Below, piece by piece: positions 6,754 through 15,163 of a DNA stretch of 33,933 nucleotides. Positions within the stretch are counted from its first letter, which is position 1. The number at the start of each line of letters is the position of its first letter. Origin of the DNA: Bacillota bacterium. Its GTDB lineage: Bacteria; Bacillota; Sulfobacillia; Sulfobacillales; Sulfobacillaceae. The stretch is from the NCBI GenBank assembly GCA_021820965.1, contig JAKACZ010000048.1, positions 1 through 33,933 of the forward strand, read 5' to 3'. Under the pieces are notes generated by a model. It was not told where the DNA came from and ran no database searches. It saw nothing but the letters and a program-made list of their open reading frames with translations. The translations under genes and the position numbers were made by a program.

Positions 6754-8301
6754 ATGACGAAACGAGGGATTCCCATGCACCAACTGCGCGAAATTCTACG
6801 GCTCCACTATGAGGTGGGCCTCAAAGATCGCGAAATTGCGCGGTCCCAAGGCATTAGCCATGCGACCGCCGGCGACATCGTCAAACGCTTTGAACGGGCT
6901 GGCTTGACATGGCCCTTGGCGGATGAGCCATCAGACACGGTCCTCCATCACCGACTCTACCCGGGGAATGCTGGTCGGCCGCGGACGCGGCCGGAACCGG
7001 ATTGGGCGCAAGTGCATCAAGAACTCCGCCATAAAGGGGTCACCTTGGAGCTCCTGTGGCGGGAATATCGGGCCACTTACCCGACCGGGTACGAATACTC
7101 CCAGTTCTGTGCTCGGTATCGGCAATACCAAGGCCGCGTCGACCTGGTGATGCGCAAGCACCATCGCCCCGGTGAACACTGCTACATCGATTATGCGGGA
7201 CCGACCGTGCCCATTCATGACCCGAAAACCGGGGCTGTGCAGCAGGCCCAGGTGTTTGTCGCCGTGTTGGGGTATAGCAACTACACGTTCGCCGACCTGC
7301 ATCCCCAACAAACGACCGCCTGGTGGATTCGGGGCCAAATGGATGCCTTTGCGTATTTTGGCGGCGTCCCGCAGGTTGTCGTGCCCGACAACCCCAAACC
7401 CCTGGTCACCAAAGCGGAACGCTTTGATGTGACCCTGAACCGTACGTACCAGGCCTTTGCCGCCCATTATGGGGTGGCGATTGTCCCCGCGCGTCCGCGT
7501 CATCCCCGCGACAAGGGAGCCGCCGAGGCGGGGGTGTTGCTCGTGGAGCGGTGGATTCTCGCCCATCTCCGCCATGAATACTTCACCAATTGGGAGGCGG
7601 CCCACACGGCGGTGAGCGCCTTACTCCAGCGGTTAAACGCCCGCCCCTTTCAAAAGCTCCCGGGATCTCGGGCCTCGCTCTGGCAGGAGGAACGCCCGAT
7701 CCTGCGCCCCTTACCCCGGGTGGCCTACGAGGAGGCGGAATGGCGGTTCGCGACCGTGCATCGCGACTACCACATTGAGATCGATCATCGCTATTATAGC
7801 GTGCCGTATCGGCTCGTGGGCGCCCGCGTCGACGTGCGGGTGACGGCGAGCCTGGTGGAGTGTTTCCATGACCATGTGCGAGTGGCGTCCCATCCCCGGC
7901 TCACCCGGGACGTGTTTCATACGATCCGGGAGCACATGCCGCCGGCCCATCGCGCGATGACCCTGGATTGGAATGCCGCCTATTTCCAACGCCGGGCGGC
8001 CGACATCGGGCCGGAAACGGCCCGTCTCATCAGCACGATCCTGGCGCGGGCCGTCATCCCCGAACAGGTCTTTCGCCGCTGCCAAGGGATCTTGCAACTG
8101 GCTCAGACGGTGCCCCCCGAGACCTGGCAAACGGCGGCCACGCGCGCCGTCGAGACCGGCGCCCTCTCGTATCGCGCCGTCAAGGCCTTTTGCGTCACGG
8201 GTCCGACCGCGTCGGAAGACCGTCCTCACCCCGGATCCCATGCGAATCTTCGGGGTCCGGACTATTTTCAGGGGACCCCGGAGACGACGCCGGATGTATG
8301 A
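6754..8301 (+). CDS. istA: IS21-family transposase IstA
   Basis: The 515-residue DDE transposase starts at the ATG at 6754, just after AGGGAGGT; the upstream extension reads through the hairpin. An N-terminal helix-turn-helix (about 20-48, DREIARSQGISHATAGDIVKRF) binds the terminal repeats. The integrase core has D146 in CYIDYAGP, D212 in VVPDNPKP and E258 in KGAAEAG. A Mu-type C-terminal beta-barrel segment (IDHRYYSVPYRLVG) follows. IstA cuts and joins the DNA ends and works with the ATPase IstB. The gene appears complete. Confidence 0.93.
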   Translation: MTKRGIPMHQLREILRLHYEVGLKDREIARSQGISHATAGDIVKRFERAGLTWPLADEPSDTVLHHRLYPGNAGRPRTRPEPDWAQVHQELRHKGVTLELLWREYRATYPTGYEYSQFCARYRQYQGRVDLVMRKHHRPGEHCYIDYAGPTVPIHDPKTGAVQQAQVFVAVLGYSNYTFADLHPQQTTAWWIRGQMDAFAYFGGVPQVVVPDNPKPLVTKAERFDVTLNRTYQAFAAHYGVAIVPARPRHPRDKGAAEAGVLLVERWILAHLRHEYFTNWEAAHTAVSALLQRLNARPFQKLPGSRASLWQEERPILRPLPRVAYEEAEWRFATVHRDYHIEIDHRYYSVPYRLVGARVDVRVTASLVECFHDHVRVASHPRLTRDVFHTIREHMPPAHRAMTLDWNAAYFQRRAADIGPETARLISTILARAVIPEQVFRRCQGILQLAQTVPPETWQTAATRAVETGALSYRAVKAFCVTGPTASEDRPHPGSHANLRGPDYFQGTPETTPDV

Positions 8302-8420
8302 CAAATCATGACGGAATGGAATGCGAGGAGGCCATTGTCATACGGCCACCCCATCGCCCGCGGGCGCCACCCCGGGTTCCCTGAACACCACCATCCCATC
8401 CATACGAGGAGGAATCCCAG

Positions 8421-8690
8421 ATGTATCCGAAAACGATTCGTCTACGACCGGAAGACCAGGCCGACCTGGAATATCTCACCATGGTCACCGGCCTGAATGA
8501 AGGGGCGGTGATCCGCTGTCTATTGGCGCGGACGGCCGCCTTTGTCCGAGACGCCACCCTGGCCCAGGAACCCGGCCTCGCGGCCGAGGCGGCCTGGGCG
8601 GGCGGCACGGGCACGCTGACGACACGCGCCGATCGCCAGGCCTGGACGGCCTGGCAGCACGCCACCCGGGAGGGATCAGCCCATGAATAG
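8421..8690 (+). CDS. Ribbon-helix-helix-type small protein inside the IS21 element
   Basis: The 89-residue protein follows GAGGAGGAATCCC, an excellent ribosome binding site, and its stop overlaps the istB start (8683-8690). Residues 4-42 (KTIRLRPEDQADLEYL...GLNEGAVIRCLL) have the strand, helix, GLxEgxxIR turn and helix layout of MetJ/Arc/CopG ribbon-helix-helix repressors. The tail is Ala/Thr-rich with no visible motif. Standard IS21 elements have only istA and istB, often overlapping. A separate DNA-binding protein here suggests self-regulation of transposition. This function is inferred; the coding status is well supported. Confidence 0.75.
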   Translation: MYPKTIRLRPEDQADLEYLTMVTGLNEGAVIRCLLARTAAFVRDATLAQEPGLAAEAAWAGGTGTLTTRADRQAWTAWQHATREGSAHE

Positions 8691-9450
8691 CCCCACGCTC
8701 GATCGCTTGCACACCCTCGGCTTCACCGCGATGGCCGCCGAATGGCTCCGCCAACAACAGGACCCCGGGTTGGCCCCGCTCAGCTTTGATGAGCGGCTCG
8801 CCTTGTTGGTCGATGCCGAATGGCTCGCCCGCGACAACCGGCGGTTTACCCGCCGGCTGCAAGAAGCCCATCTCCGATTGCCCGCCACGCCGGAAGGCAT
8901 CGATTATTCGGTGCCCCGTCAGTGGAATACCACCGTGGTGCGCCAATTGACCCAAGCCCTATGGGTCGCCCACCATCAGACCGTTTTAATTACTGGCCCC
9001 ACCGGGGTCGGAAAATCCTACCTGGCCTGTGCGTTGGGCCATGCCGCCTGTCGACGCCATCACCGGGTCCGGTACTATCGGGTTCCCCGGCTCTTAGCCG
9101 ATGGACTCGTGGCGCGCCAGGAGGGTCAGTGGTTCCGCTGGCTGGCCCAGCTCCTCCGTTATGATCTCCTGATTCTCGACGATTGGGCCGTCCATCCGTT
9201 GTCGCTGGATGAAAGTCGGGACCTCTTGGAAATTCTCGACGATCGGTACCAGGCCAAGGCCACCCTGATTGCCAGTCAAATACCCCAAGAACGCTGGCAT
9301 GAATGGTTCCCCGACCCAACCGTCGCCGAAGCGGTCTTGGACCGGGTGGTCCACCAGGCGTATCAGGTCGCCATGCAAGGCGAATCCATGCGGAAGGTCT
9401 TGCCAAACCCGTCGACTTCGGGTACAACAGAACCGACAACGACCGCGTAA
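8683..9450 (+). CDS. istB: IS21-family helper ATPase IstB
   Basis: The 255-residue AAA+ ATPase of the DnaA/DnaC-like IstB family has Walker A GPTGVGKS at 105-112 and Walker B LLILDDW at 162-168. A sensor-type stretch TLIASQIPQERWHEWF, typical of the family, follows. IstB remodels target DNA and stimulates IstA. Translation starts at ATG 8683 after GGGAGGGAT and overlaps the preceding gene by 8 bp. The C-terminal end runs close to the right-end repeats. Length and motifs are complete. Confidence 0.93.
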   Translation: MNSPTLDRLHTLGFTAMAAEWLRQQQDPGLAPLSFDERLALLVDAEWLARDNRRFTRRLQEAHLRLPATPEGIDYSVPRQWNTTVVRQLTQALWVAHHQTVLITGPTGVGKSYLACALGHAACRRHHRVRYYRVPRLLADGLVARQEGQWFRWLAQLLRYDLLILDDWAVHPLSLDESRDLLEILDDRYQAKATLIASQIPQERWHEWFPDPTVAEAVLDRVVHQAYQVAMQGESMRKVLPNPSTSGTTEPTTTA

Positions 9451-9526
9451 GTGGACAGGAATTATTGGAACACCTGGTCAAGACTTTTCGGACTGAGTGG
9501 ACAGACATTACTGGAATGCGTGGTCA
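9444..9526 (-). repeat. IS21 right-end repeat array, 23-bp period
   Basis: Inverted copies of the left-end unit start at 9444, 9467, 9490 and 9513, again spaced 23 bp; the clearest are GGAACACCTGGTCA and GGAATGCGTGGTCA. The first overlaps the istB stop. They match the left array in period and copy number. Confidence 0.75.
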
Positions 9527-9544
9527 ACTTCGTCGGAATAGGCA

Positions 9545-10425
9545 AGCGGCGCGGTCCAACCCATTGAAAGGGCTTGCAACGCCTGACTAAACGGCGATTG
9601 GCTGACTGACGCGGCGTTCCATGGAATGAGCATGAGCAATATGATCATCCCGGCCACATACAGTCCAGAGACACCCACTACAGTGGCCACTGCGGCTCGG
9701 GGAATGTCGAGTGCTGGGTGACGCGCTCGCCCGGTTGCCATGGCGACCGTCGTAATGCCGGAATAGCTGAAGACCACAATGAGTGTGGCGGCTAGCATGC
9801 CGCCGATTCCATGAGGGAAAACGGCCGACGACCCCAATAATTGGGGGCCCCATGCATGGTGAACGTCGGCATGTCCGATTACGGCTAAAATCCCCACGCC
9901 CACAAACCCCAGCAGCGCGGCAACTTTGATGATTGACATGCCCGCTTCCATTCTGCCAATCCAGCGTGTGCCCAAGAGATTGGTGGCTAAGGCCAGCAAG
10001 GCGAAACCGATGGCCAAGGGCATCAAGGGCCAGGAAACCCAATACCGAGCGTAAGTGGCTGTTGCCACAGCTTCTGAACCGAGTCCAACAATGCCGGAGA
10101 TGAGCACGGCCCACCCCAGCATGTAGCCGGTATAGGTTCCCAAATATTGAGCGATGTAGTCGCGATAAGCGGTAACGTGGGGATGAGCCAAGGCCATCGA
10201 TGCGAGTCCTCCCATGACCTGTGCCATGATGAGTGCGCCAAGAATGTAGGTGAGAACCACGGAGGGTCCGGCTTGACGAATGGCGATGCCGCTCCCAAGG
10301 AAATATCCAGCACCGATAATCCCGCCTATCCCCATCCCGGTCAGTGACCATCCCCCAATGCGGCTTGGCGGCTCTTTGCGGGTAGTTCCTCTTTCGCGAC
10401 GCCTTATGAATGCCGCCTTCAGCAT
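9545..10425 (-). pseudogene. APC-type amino acid permease, N-terminal fragment
   Basis: The gene starts at the ATG at 10423-10425 behind CGAGGGAGCG. Residues from about 25 (WSLTGMGIGGIIGAGYFLGSG) carry the GxGIGxIIGAG substrate-binding loop of transmembrane segment 1 of APC-superfamily amino acid transporters. About eight segments follow, including SYSGITTVAMATGRARHP in the segment-6 region. The IS21 element interrupts it after ALSMGWTAPL; the remaining part is at 6031-6549. The fragment reads ten or so IS-encoded residues before stopping. Exact excision would restore 464 residues, so the insertion looks recent. Confidence 0.88.
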
Positions 10426-10950
10426 GATATCGCTCCCTCGGTGTTCAATCCTCCCCGCAAACAGTGGAGGATATGCAGCACCGGGGATCATGCTGCATGC
10501 ACTTTCCGGTGGCGTGTCGTCCCTTTGGCGACTGCCGTCGACTTACGGGCAACAGGCGTAACGGTGGATCTTCAGCGGGTCCGCCGGTGAATGCTTGCAG
10601 CTGGCCTAGGGACTTGGGTGTGGCACCGCTCTATATATCTCGCTGAAGGTCGGGGAAAATGGCCATCGACCATGAACGTTCGTATCGGATCGAGCGCCGG
10701 GAGGCTTGAAACGCTCTTCGCCTTAGAGGCTTCAAGCTTGAGGTATCAACACCTACTACTTGAAGGGGATGCGCTGGTGGTCCCGCGCGGGAAACGGGTA
10801 CTGCTCTGGTGAGCCCTGAGCTTCTGCAGTCTTTCCATGCTGTCGAGGTCGGACCGGTGCCCCGATCACGTCGGACTCTAAGCGGCAGAACGTGCGGAGC
10901 ACATGGGTCAAGATTAAGTCTCTAGACACGACGGGCTACCAAGTGCATCA
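10426..10950. other. Intergenic stretch without a convincing gene
   Basis: Short plus-strand frames exist (one at 10591-10812) but lack ribosome binding sites and family features. I see no RNA gene I can defend. Confidence 0.35.
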
Positions 10951-11147
10951 CTACTGGTTCACGCCGGTGACACGCCCGATGGTCTCGGTTGCGGTCTCGA
11001 CCGTATAGCCAAAAGTCCGAACGTCAACCGCCGCCATCTGCGCTTGAACGGCTGCTACATATTCATTCAAGCGGCGGCACGTATAACGATCACGCTCCGT
11101 CTCTTGAGCCGTTCAGCGATAAAGCCACACAGTTCATCCAAGTTTCA
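10951..11147 (-). pseudogene. Frameshifted relic of an unrecognised gene next to the IscB element
   Basis: Two overlapping minus-strand frames read like coding sequence, NLDELCGFIAERLKR and then DRYTCRRLNEYVAAVQAQ...ETIGRVTGVNQ-stop. A one-base frameshift near 11085 separates them. The relic ends where the right end of the IscB element begins. A short start-like frame with a good ribosome binding site (GAAGAAGGGATGG) lies on the other side at about 13045. The element may therefore have split one gene. No family is recognised. Confidence 0.3.
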
Positions 11148-11158
11148 CGACGCGGAAA

Positions 11159-11178
11159 CCTCGGCGTTTAGGCCGAGG
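11159..11178 (-). repeat. Right-end hairpin of the IscB element
   Basis: CCTCGGCGTTTAGGCCGAGG folds as seven base pairs with a six-base loop. Subterminal hairpins of this kind mark IS200/IS605 ends and are recognised by TnpA. Confidence 0.6.
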
Positions 11179-11214
11179 ACCGTTCCCCTTACGGGGACGA
11201 ACGGTCGTCCCTCC

Positions 11215-11239
11215 CTTTCGGGAGTGAACGACCGTAAGG
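11215..11239 (+). repeat. 25-bp inverted repeat, copy downstream of iscB
   Basis: The 25 bases are the exact reverse complement of 12703-12727, which lies just before the iscB start. See the second copy for the possible role. Confidence 0.85.
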
Positions 11240-11263
11240 AGAGGAGCGCCGCTCCCTCCCTTC

Positions 11264-12678
11264 TTAAGCACCTACAGGCCGTTGGGTATACTGCCAGCCG
11301 TCCCCCCGTTGAAGCACGCGGCAGTGTTTGTAGCTCGTCGTTGGATTGAGTCCTGTCCCCGTCGTGATCAGGATCTGCCCACTGGCTTTCACCGTGGCAC
11401 GACCCGTGCAGCTACCTGAATATTTCCCGTGTGGGATCACCGCTTTGACGAGATCCCCGGGTTGGAACCCAAAATGATTCTTCTGCCGAGACAAGTGCCG
11501 GATGGGAAACCCATATTTGTCTGTTCGGCAGCGTTGTCGGTTGCCGCGGCCCTTGGCCAACCAGACCTGAACATAGGCCGAAAGGCGGGCAAAGGCCGCC
11601 GGGGTGCTGGCCCCAACACACAAGGCGTCGTAATAGTGCTCCTTGGGAAACGTGTGCGCGATGCGCTGCATCTTGGTCCGACCACCGGACCCCCCTTCAA
11701 CCGGAAGCCCCGTCGCCCGCAGTTGGTCGTCGAGCCGCCAGCGGGTGGCGTTCATCCCCCTTCGGGTACTTCCGAGGGTCGGCGCCGCCGCATTCTTCAG
11801 CGGGGTTTTAATCTGGCGTTGGATCCGCTCTAGGCGGGTGTCTTCCCATTCGGCCCGCTCCTTTTGCTTGGGGGGATCCTGGCCGGCATAGGTTTTGGCA
11901 TGCTGGGCCGCCCGTCGCCGCCGCCCGGCATCCTGTGCGAGAAACTCGGCCAGCGGCTGATTGCTCTTGCTGGTGTTGCAAGCGGGGCACGCGAGCGCCA
12001 AATTGGAGACGCGGTCAGAGCCGCCCCGATCCTTGGGATGGACATGCTCAATCTGGAACTCGACATCCTCGGCATCGCAGTGCGCGCAGCGCCGAGCCCA
12101 CTTCTCCAGCAGATACTCGCGAATCTCATACCTAACAGCGTGCCTTGCTGGTACTCGACGCCAGAGATTTCCGAGTTCTGCATCTTCTGGGTGTCGAATT
12201 TGACATGTTCGACGCTGATCGCCGTGATAGGCGCGAGAGTTCGGACCTTGTGCACCGCATGGAGTGTTTGATTGACCCGGGCTCCCAGTGACGGCGGCAG
12301 CCATCCTTCTTTTCGCTTTCGATTCCGCAAGCGAGATGGGCGATAGCGGGTCTTGCGGTGGCGTCGTCCGCGCCGAAGAGCTCGTCGCTTATCCAGCCGG
12401 GCTTTGATGTGGACTTTGTGCACGATTTCTCCCAAGAAGATGCCCTTGGGGCCTTTGGCCCCGTCCAAAATGATGGCCACCCCCGTGGTTTTGCTGCCGG
12501 GATCCACCTTGAGACGGAGGGGCTGAAAGTCCGAATTCTCAGCGATGCGATCCTTCAGCCGGATGGTGAAGGGCGCCATCTTATGGACGACGGCCCGGCC
12601 GCGTTCGAGCAACTGTCGTGCCCGCTTTTCAGAACACGGCATCAAAGGCTTCTTGTGCTGATCTAAGACGAACACCAT
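11264..12678 (-). pseudogene. iscB: IscB RNA-guided nuclease with a single-base frameshift
   Basis: The N-terminal part, to about residue 183, has the PLMP domain (KKPLMPCSEKRARQLLERGRA), RuvC-I VDPGSKTTG with D59, an Arg-rich bridge helix (97-124) and RuvC-II ISVEHVKFD with E157. At 12130-12131 one base is missing: LLG should run into YEIREYLLEKW, which continues in the next frame. The second frame holds the HNH domain (CAHCD...IEHVHPKDRGGSD...CPACNTSKSNQ) and RuvC-III HYYDALCVG. It ends in a conserved-looking C-terminal domain. Apart from the shift all catalytic motifs remain, in a total of about 470 residues. It is either a recently inactivated gene, a sequencing error or a recoded frame. 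IscB is the ancestor-type relative of Cas9. Confidence 0.88.
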
Positions 12679-13008
12679 AGTCGATGATCCTTCTTTCGGT
12701 CCCCTTACGGTCGTTCACTCCCGAAAGAGAGGGCTGGTGAAGTTCCGCTGGCGCGGGATCTCTCCTCGCCAATGTTCCAATGGGTCGCATCGTCCCTCCG
12801 CACGGCTCGCGCTACCCCGAACTGGCGTTTAGCGGAGGACCAGAGTCCCGGGACTTCGTTTGAAGCCCGGGAGAGAGCCGGGAACTGGAGAAGCACCCCC
12901 GGGTCTGCACCAAAGGAACGGAGTCCCGGCTTAGGGGCTAAGGCTGGTCAACCGGTGGAGCTTACGGTTTCGCCCAAGCTCCGGCCTCCAGGCCGGGGTG
13001 GTTGACCC
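12679..13008 (-). ncRNA. IscB omegaRNA region
   Basis: The 330 nt between the element's left end and the iscB start hold no gene but many paired segments. They open with GGGTCAACCACCCCGGCCTG, whose GGCC-rich hairpin (plus 12981-12998) is typical of IscB omegaRNA scaffolds. IscB guide RNAs are transcribed from just upstream of the element through this region, with the guide at the 5' end. Here that guide would be the chromosomal sequence ending at 13009. Exact ends cannot be read. Confidence 0.65.
12703..12727 (-). repeat. 25-bp inverted repeat, copy upstream of iscB
   Basis: The 25 bases match the reverse complement of 11215-11239 exactly. In a full-length minus-strand transcript the two copies would pair and enclose iscB in a closed loop, possibly affecting omegaRNA processing or mRNA stability. 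The same repeat may instead be a duplicated element-end module. Confidence 0.85.
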
Positions 13009-13163
13009 ATATCGTCGCGACTTCCCCAGTTCCCATGTGACATCCATCCCTTCTTCTCGACCCATGCTGCGCCGCGCGCGAACCAAGTATATCAAGATAA
13101 CTTGCTGAAGAGTTCGGTATAATGACCGTTGATAGTGTAATACACAGGAAAGGCGGTAGCACC

Positions 13164-14171
13164 GTGACCGTATGGGCCAATCAAGAATGGCAGCCAATTC
13201 CCCAAGACAGCCCCTGGCATGCGGTGCTGTTGCGGTTAGGCATCAACCACGCCTCATTGCAGGGCACCTGGGAAATCCGGGGAGCCGACCCGAATGAAGA
13301 GCCGGACCTCTATTGGGCCGTGATCGACCCGACACAGGTTGAGGAACTACGTCAAACCTTAAATCAGAGCCGACAAGCGGTAACCCTGGGCCTACGTGAT
13401 GGCTTGGAGATTCGCTATCTCCCACCCCTCAAGCGTCAAGGACGCGCCTCAATCTGGCGAAAACTGTGGACAATCGCGCTCGGAATCATTTTGAAGTTTA
13501 AATTAGTGTTGGTCTTCTTGTCAGTCGTCGTGAGCCTCGTCGTCTATGGCCTCGCCTTCGGCTGGGCGTTTGGAGCCGGCCTCATTATTGTTATCGCCAT
13601 CCATGAATTTGGGCACGTGGCCGCCAATCGCATCAAAGGCATCCCCTCCAGCCTGCCCATCTTTATTCCCCTAGTGGGCGCGTTTGTGCAAATGAAACGG
13701 TCCCCCCAAAACGCGGCAGACGAAGCCTTTGTCGGGGTGATGGGACCCGTGTTCGGCCTGACCGCCACCCTGCTGGCTTTTGTCCTCGGCCTCTGGAGCG
13801 GCATCCCTTGGTTCTTCGCCGTCACCGAAATCGGGTTTCTACTACACGTGTTCAACCTGATGCCGGTATTGCCGCTGGACGGCGGCCGCACGGTGGGGTT
13901 CTGGCGCTGGAAAGCATGGATTCCCGGGATTGTCGGGGTGCTAGTAGTGCTGTTCTATAATCCCCTGACCAATCAATTTACCTTTGATCCAGTGACAGTC
14001 ATCATCGTGGCCATTATCTTCGTCTCGATGGTGCGCGAACCGCGCATGCACGCCCGCTCTTATACTGACATCCCCGGCCGAGCCCGGTGGCTTTACACGA
14101 GCTTGTGGGGACTCCTGCTGGCGCTCAGCATCGTCGGCTATTGGGGCGTGGGTCACCTGCGCCCGCTATAG
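13164..14171 (+). CDS. Site-2 protease-type membrane metalloprotease (M50 family)
   Basis: The 335-residue protein has HEFGH at 147-151 and LDGG at 238-241, the zinc-binding residues of intramembrane M50 proteases, embedded in about six membrane segments. The N-terminal 95 residues are soluble. The start is set at GTG 13164 after AGGAAAGGCGG. The in-frame ATG at 13122 overlaps a perfect TATAAT (13119-13124), which would place transcription start downstream of that ATG if it is the -10 box. Such proteases cleave membrane-bound regulators within the bilayer; the substrate is unknown. The IscB omegaRNA region begins about 150 bp upstream on the other strand. Confidence 0.88.
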   Translation: MTVWANQEWQPIPQDSPWHAVLLRLGINHASLQGTWEIRGADPNEEPDLYWAVIDPTQVEELRQTLNQSRQAVTLGLRDGLEIRYLPPLKRQGRASIWRKLWTIALGIILKFKLVLVFLSVVVSLVVYGLAFGWAFGAGLIIVIAIHEFGHVAANRIKGIPSSLPIFIPLVGAFVQMKRSPQNAADEAFVGVMGPVFGLTATLLAFVLGLWSGIPWFFAVTEIGFLLHVFNLMPVLPLDGGRTVGFWRWKAWIPGIVGVLVVLFYNPLTNQFTFDPVTVIIVAIIFVSMVREPRMHARSYTDIPGRARWLYTSLWGLLLALSIVGYWGVGHLRPL

Positions 14172-14451
14172 CATCCCGGTGATGTCGTACGGGATGGGTC
14201 GGGCCCAAAAGGTCCGCGGTCGTGGTACTTGGCGGCCGCCCAACCCCATCCTTTGGTCATGGCCGATTTGCCTACGGTGGTCAGCCTGCCCATGTATACC
14301 ACTGGCGACCGCGAAGCCACGGCTCATCATAGGACAGGACGATCTAACCTTCTGCCGCTTACTCTGCCATGGAACGCCTCAAAACCATCCTCATGCCCGG
14401 GCTCTCCTACTTAAAGAAGAGACTCGGAACCTTCCGCCTGAACTGCAACCT
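14172..14451. other. Gap between the converging M50 and hydrolase genes
   Basis: CATCCCG (14173-14179) can pair with CGGGATG (14190-14196) just after the M50 stop, a weak hairpin without a T-run. Nothing else is supported. Confidence 0.3.
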
Positions 14452-15006
14452 TCAGGACAACTTAGCCGACCATGCCTCGACGGTTAAAACCTCGGCTTGG
14501 CGCGGAAAAATCTTTTCCATGAGGACACGCTGGACCTCTGGGTCGCCATCTATACATGCATCCGACAGCACAGTTAATTGGTAATCCAGATCGGCCGCGT
14601 GGCGAAGGGTCGATAGGACTACGCCACTGGTAGCAATGCCCGTTAACACCAGATGTTGAACGCTCAGGGAGCGCAGCACCAGTTCAAGGCCGCTCCCCGC
14701 GAACGCGCTCACGCGGCGTTTAACCACAACCAGTTCGTCGCCCTCGGGTGCAACTCCGTCCCAGATTTGGGTGCCCGGATCGGTTTCCACCATGCCGCCT
14801 CGATCGCGGATCCTAGAAAAGGATCGGTTGTTGGGACTGACGTCCGGGTAGCCTGGGCGAAACGCCACCCGCACGAAGATAACGGGCACGCGATGCGCGC
14901 GGGCCTCAGTCAGGGCATGCTGAATCGGTTTTAAGGCTTCGGGGTTCGCATACGATTGAACAATGCCGTTTTGCACGTCCATCACCAAAAGAGCTGTCTT
15001 AGCCAT
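14452..15006 (-). CDS. Isochorismatase-fold hydrolase lacking the catalytic cysteine
   Basis: The 184-residue protein starts at the ATG at 15004-15006 after GGGGGGAAAG. It has the catalytic Asp in LLVMDVQNG and the Lys in VVVKRRVSAF. In the segment GIATSGVVLSTLRHA the position that is Cys in nicotinamidases (xxCV) is Val, so the nucleophile is missing, as in several related isochorismatase-like proteins. It keeps the fold and the cis-peptide region but may use a different mechanism or only bind a ligand. It stands alone on the minus strand, divergent from msrB. Confidence 0.8.
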   Translation of the reverse strand: MAKTALLVMDVQNGIVQSYANPEALKPIQHALTEARAHRVPVIFVRVAFRPGYPDVSPNNRSFSRIRDRGGMVETDPGTQIWDGVAPEGDELVVVKRRVSAFAGSGLELVLRSLSVQHLVLTGIATSGVVLSTLRHAADLDYQLTVLSDACIDGDPEVQRVLMEKIFPRQAEVLTVEAWSAKLS

Positions 15007-15163
15007 CTGTTCTTTCCCCCCAATGCTTATCCCGTGTATCATAACAGCAAACCTGCTGTCGGAAAATCGATAAGCGAGTCGAAGCTGCTGAATAACTCTT
15101 CCGTGCTAACAGTCAAGCCAAAGCAACTAGGCAATTCCACTGCAGAGCAGAGGAGGTAGACCC

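Larger units (their letters stand above)
6550..9544 (+). mobile_element. IS21-family insertion sequence, complete, 2,995 bp
   Basis: The left end TGCATATTCCGA at 6550 and the right end TCGGAATAGGCA at 9544 are inverted repeats starting with TG, as in the IS21 family. Direct repeats AGCGG at 6545-6549 and 9545-9549 are the 5-bp target duplication. The element carries istA, a small ribbon-helix-helix gene and istB, all on the plus strand. It has arrays of terminal repeats at both ends and a strong hairpin before istA. It is inserted in a permease gene on the opposite strand. All parts appear intact, so it may still be active. Confidence 0.93.
11150..13008 (-). mobile_element. IscB-carrying IS200/IS605-group element (approximate limits)
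   Basis: The element, read on the minus strand, consists of an omegaRNA region (12679-13008), iscB (11264-12678, frameshifted) and a right end with a hairpin at 11159-11178. No TnpA gene is present, so it would need a transposase in trans. The left boundary is set at GGGTCAACC (13000-13008), after which chromosomal sequence begins; the right boundary is estimated from the hairpin. Confidence 0.7.

Noticed and set aside
6931..8304. Long minus-strand frames opposite istA
   Set aside because: They are shadows of a GC-rich gene on the plus strand and have no ribosome binding sites.
9587..10351. 254-codon frame overlapping the permease N-terminal fragment
   Set aside because: It is rich in Arg, His and Ser without hydrophobic pattern; the overlapping permease frame has clear family motifs.
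10608..10650. A T-box-like string (GGGTGTGGCACCGCTC) on the plus strand
   Set aside because: It lacks the paired A1/A2 strands and no synthetase or amino acid gene follows on that strand.
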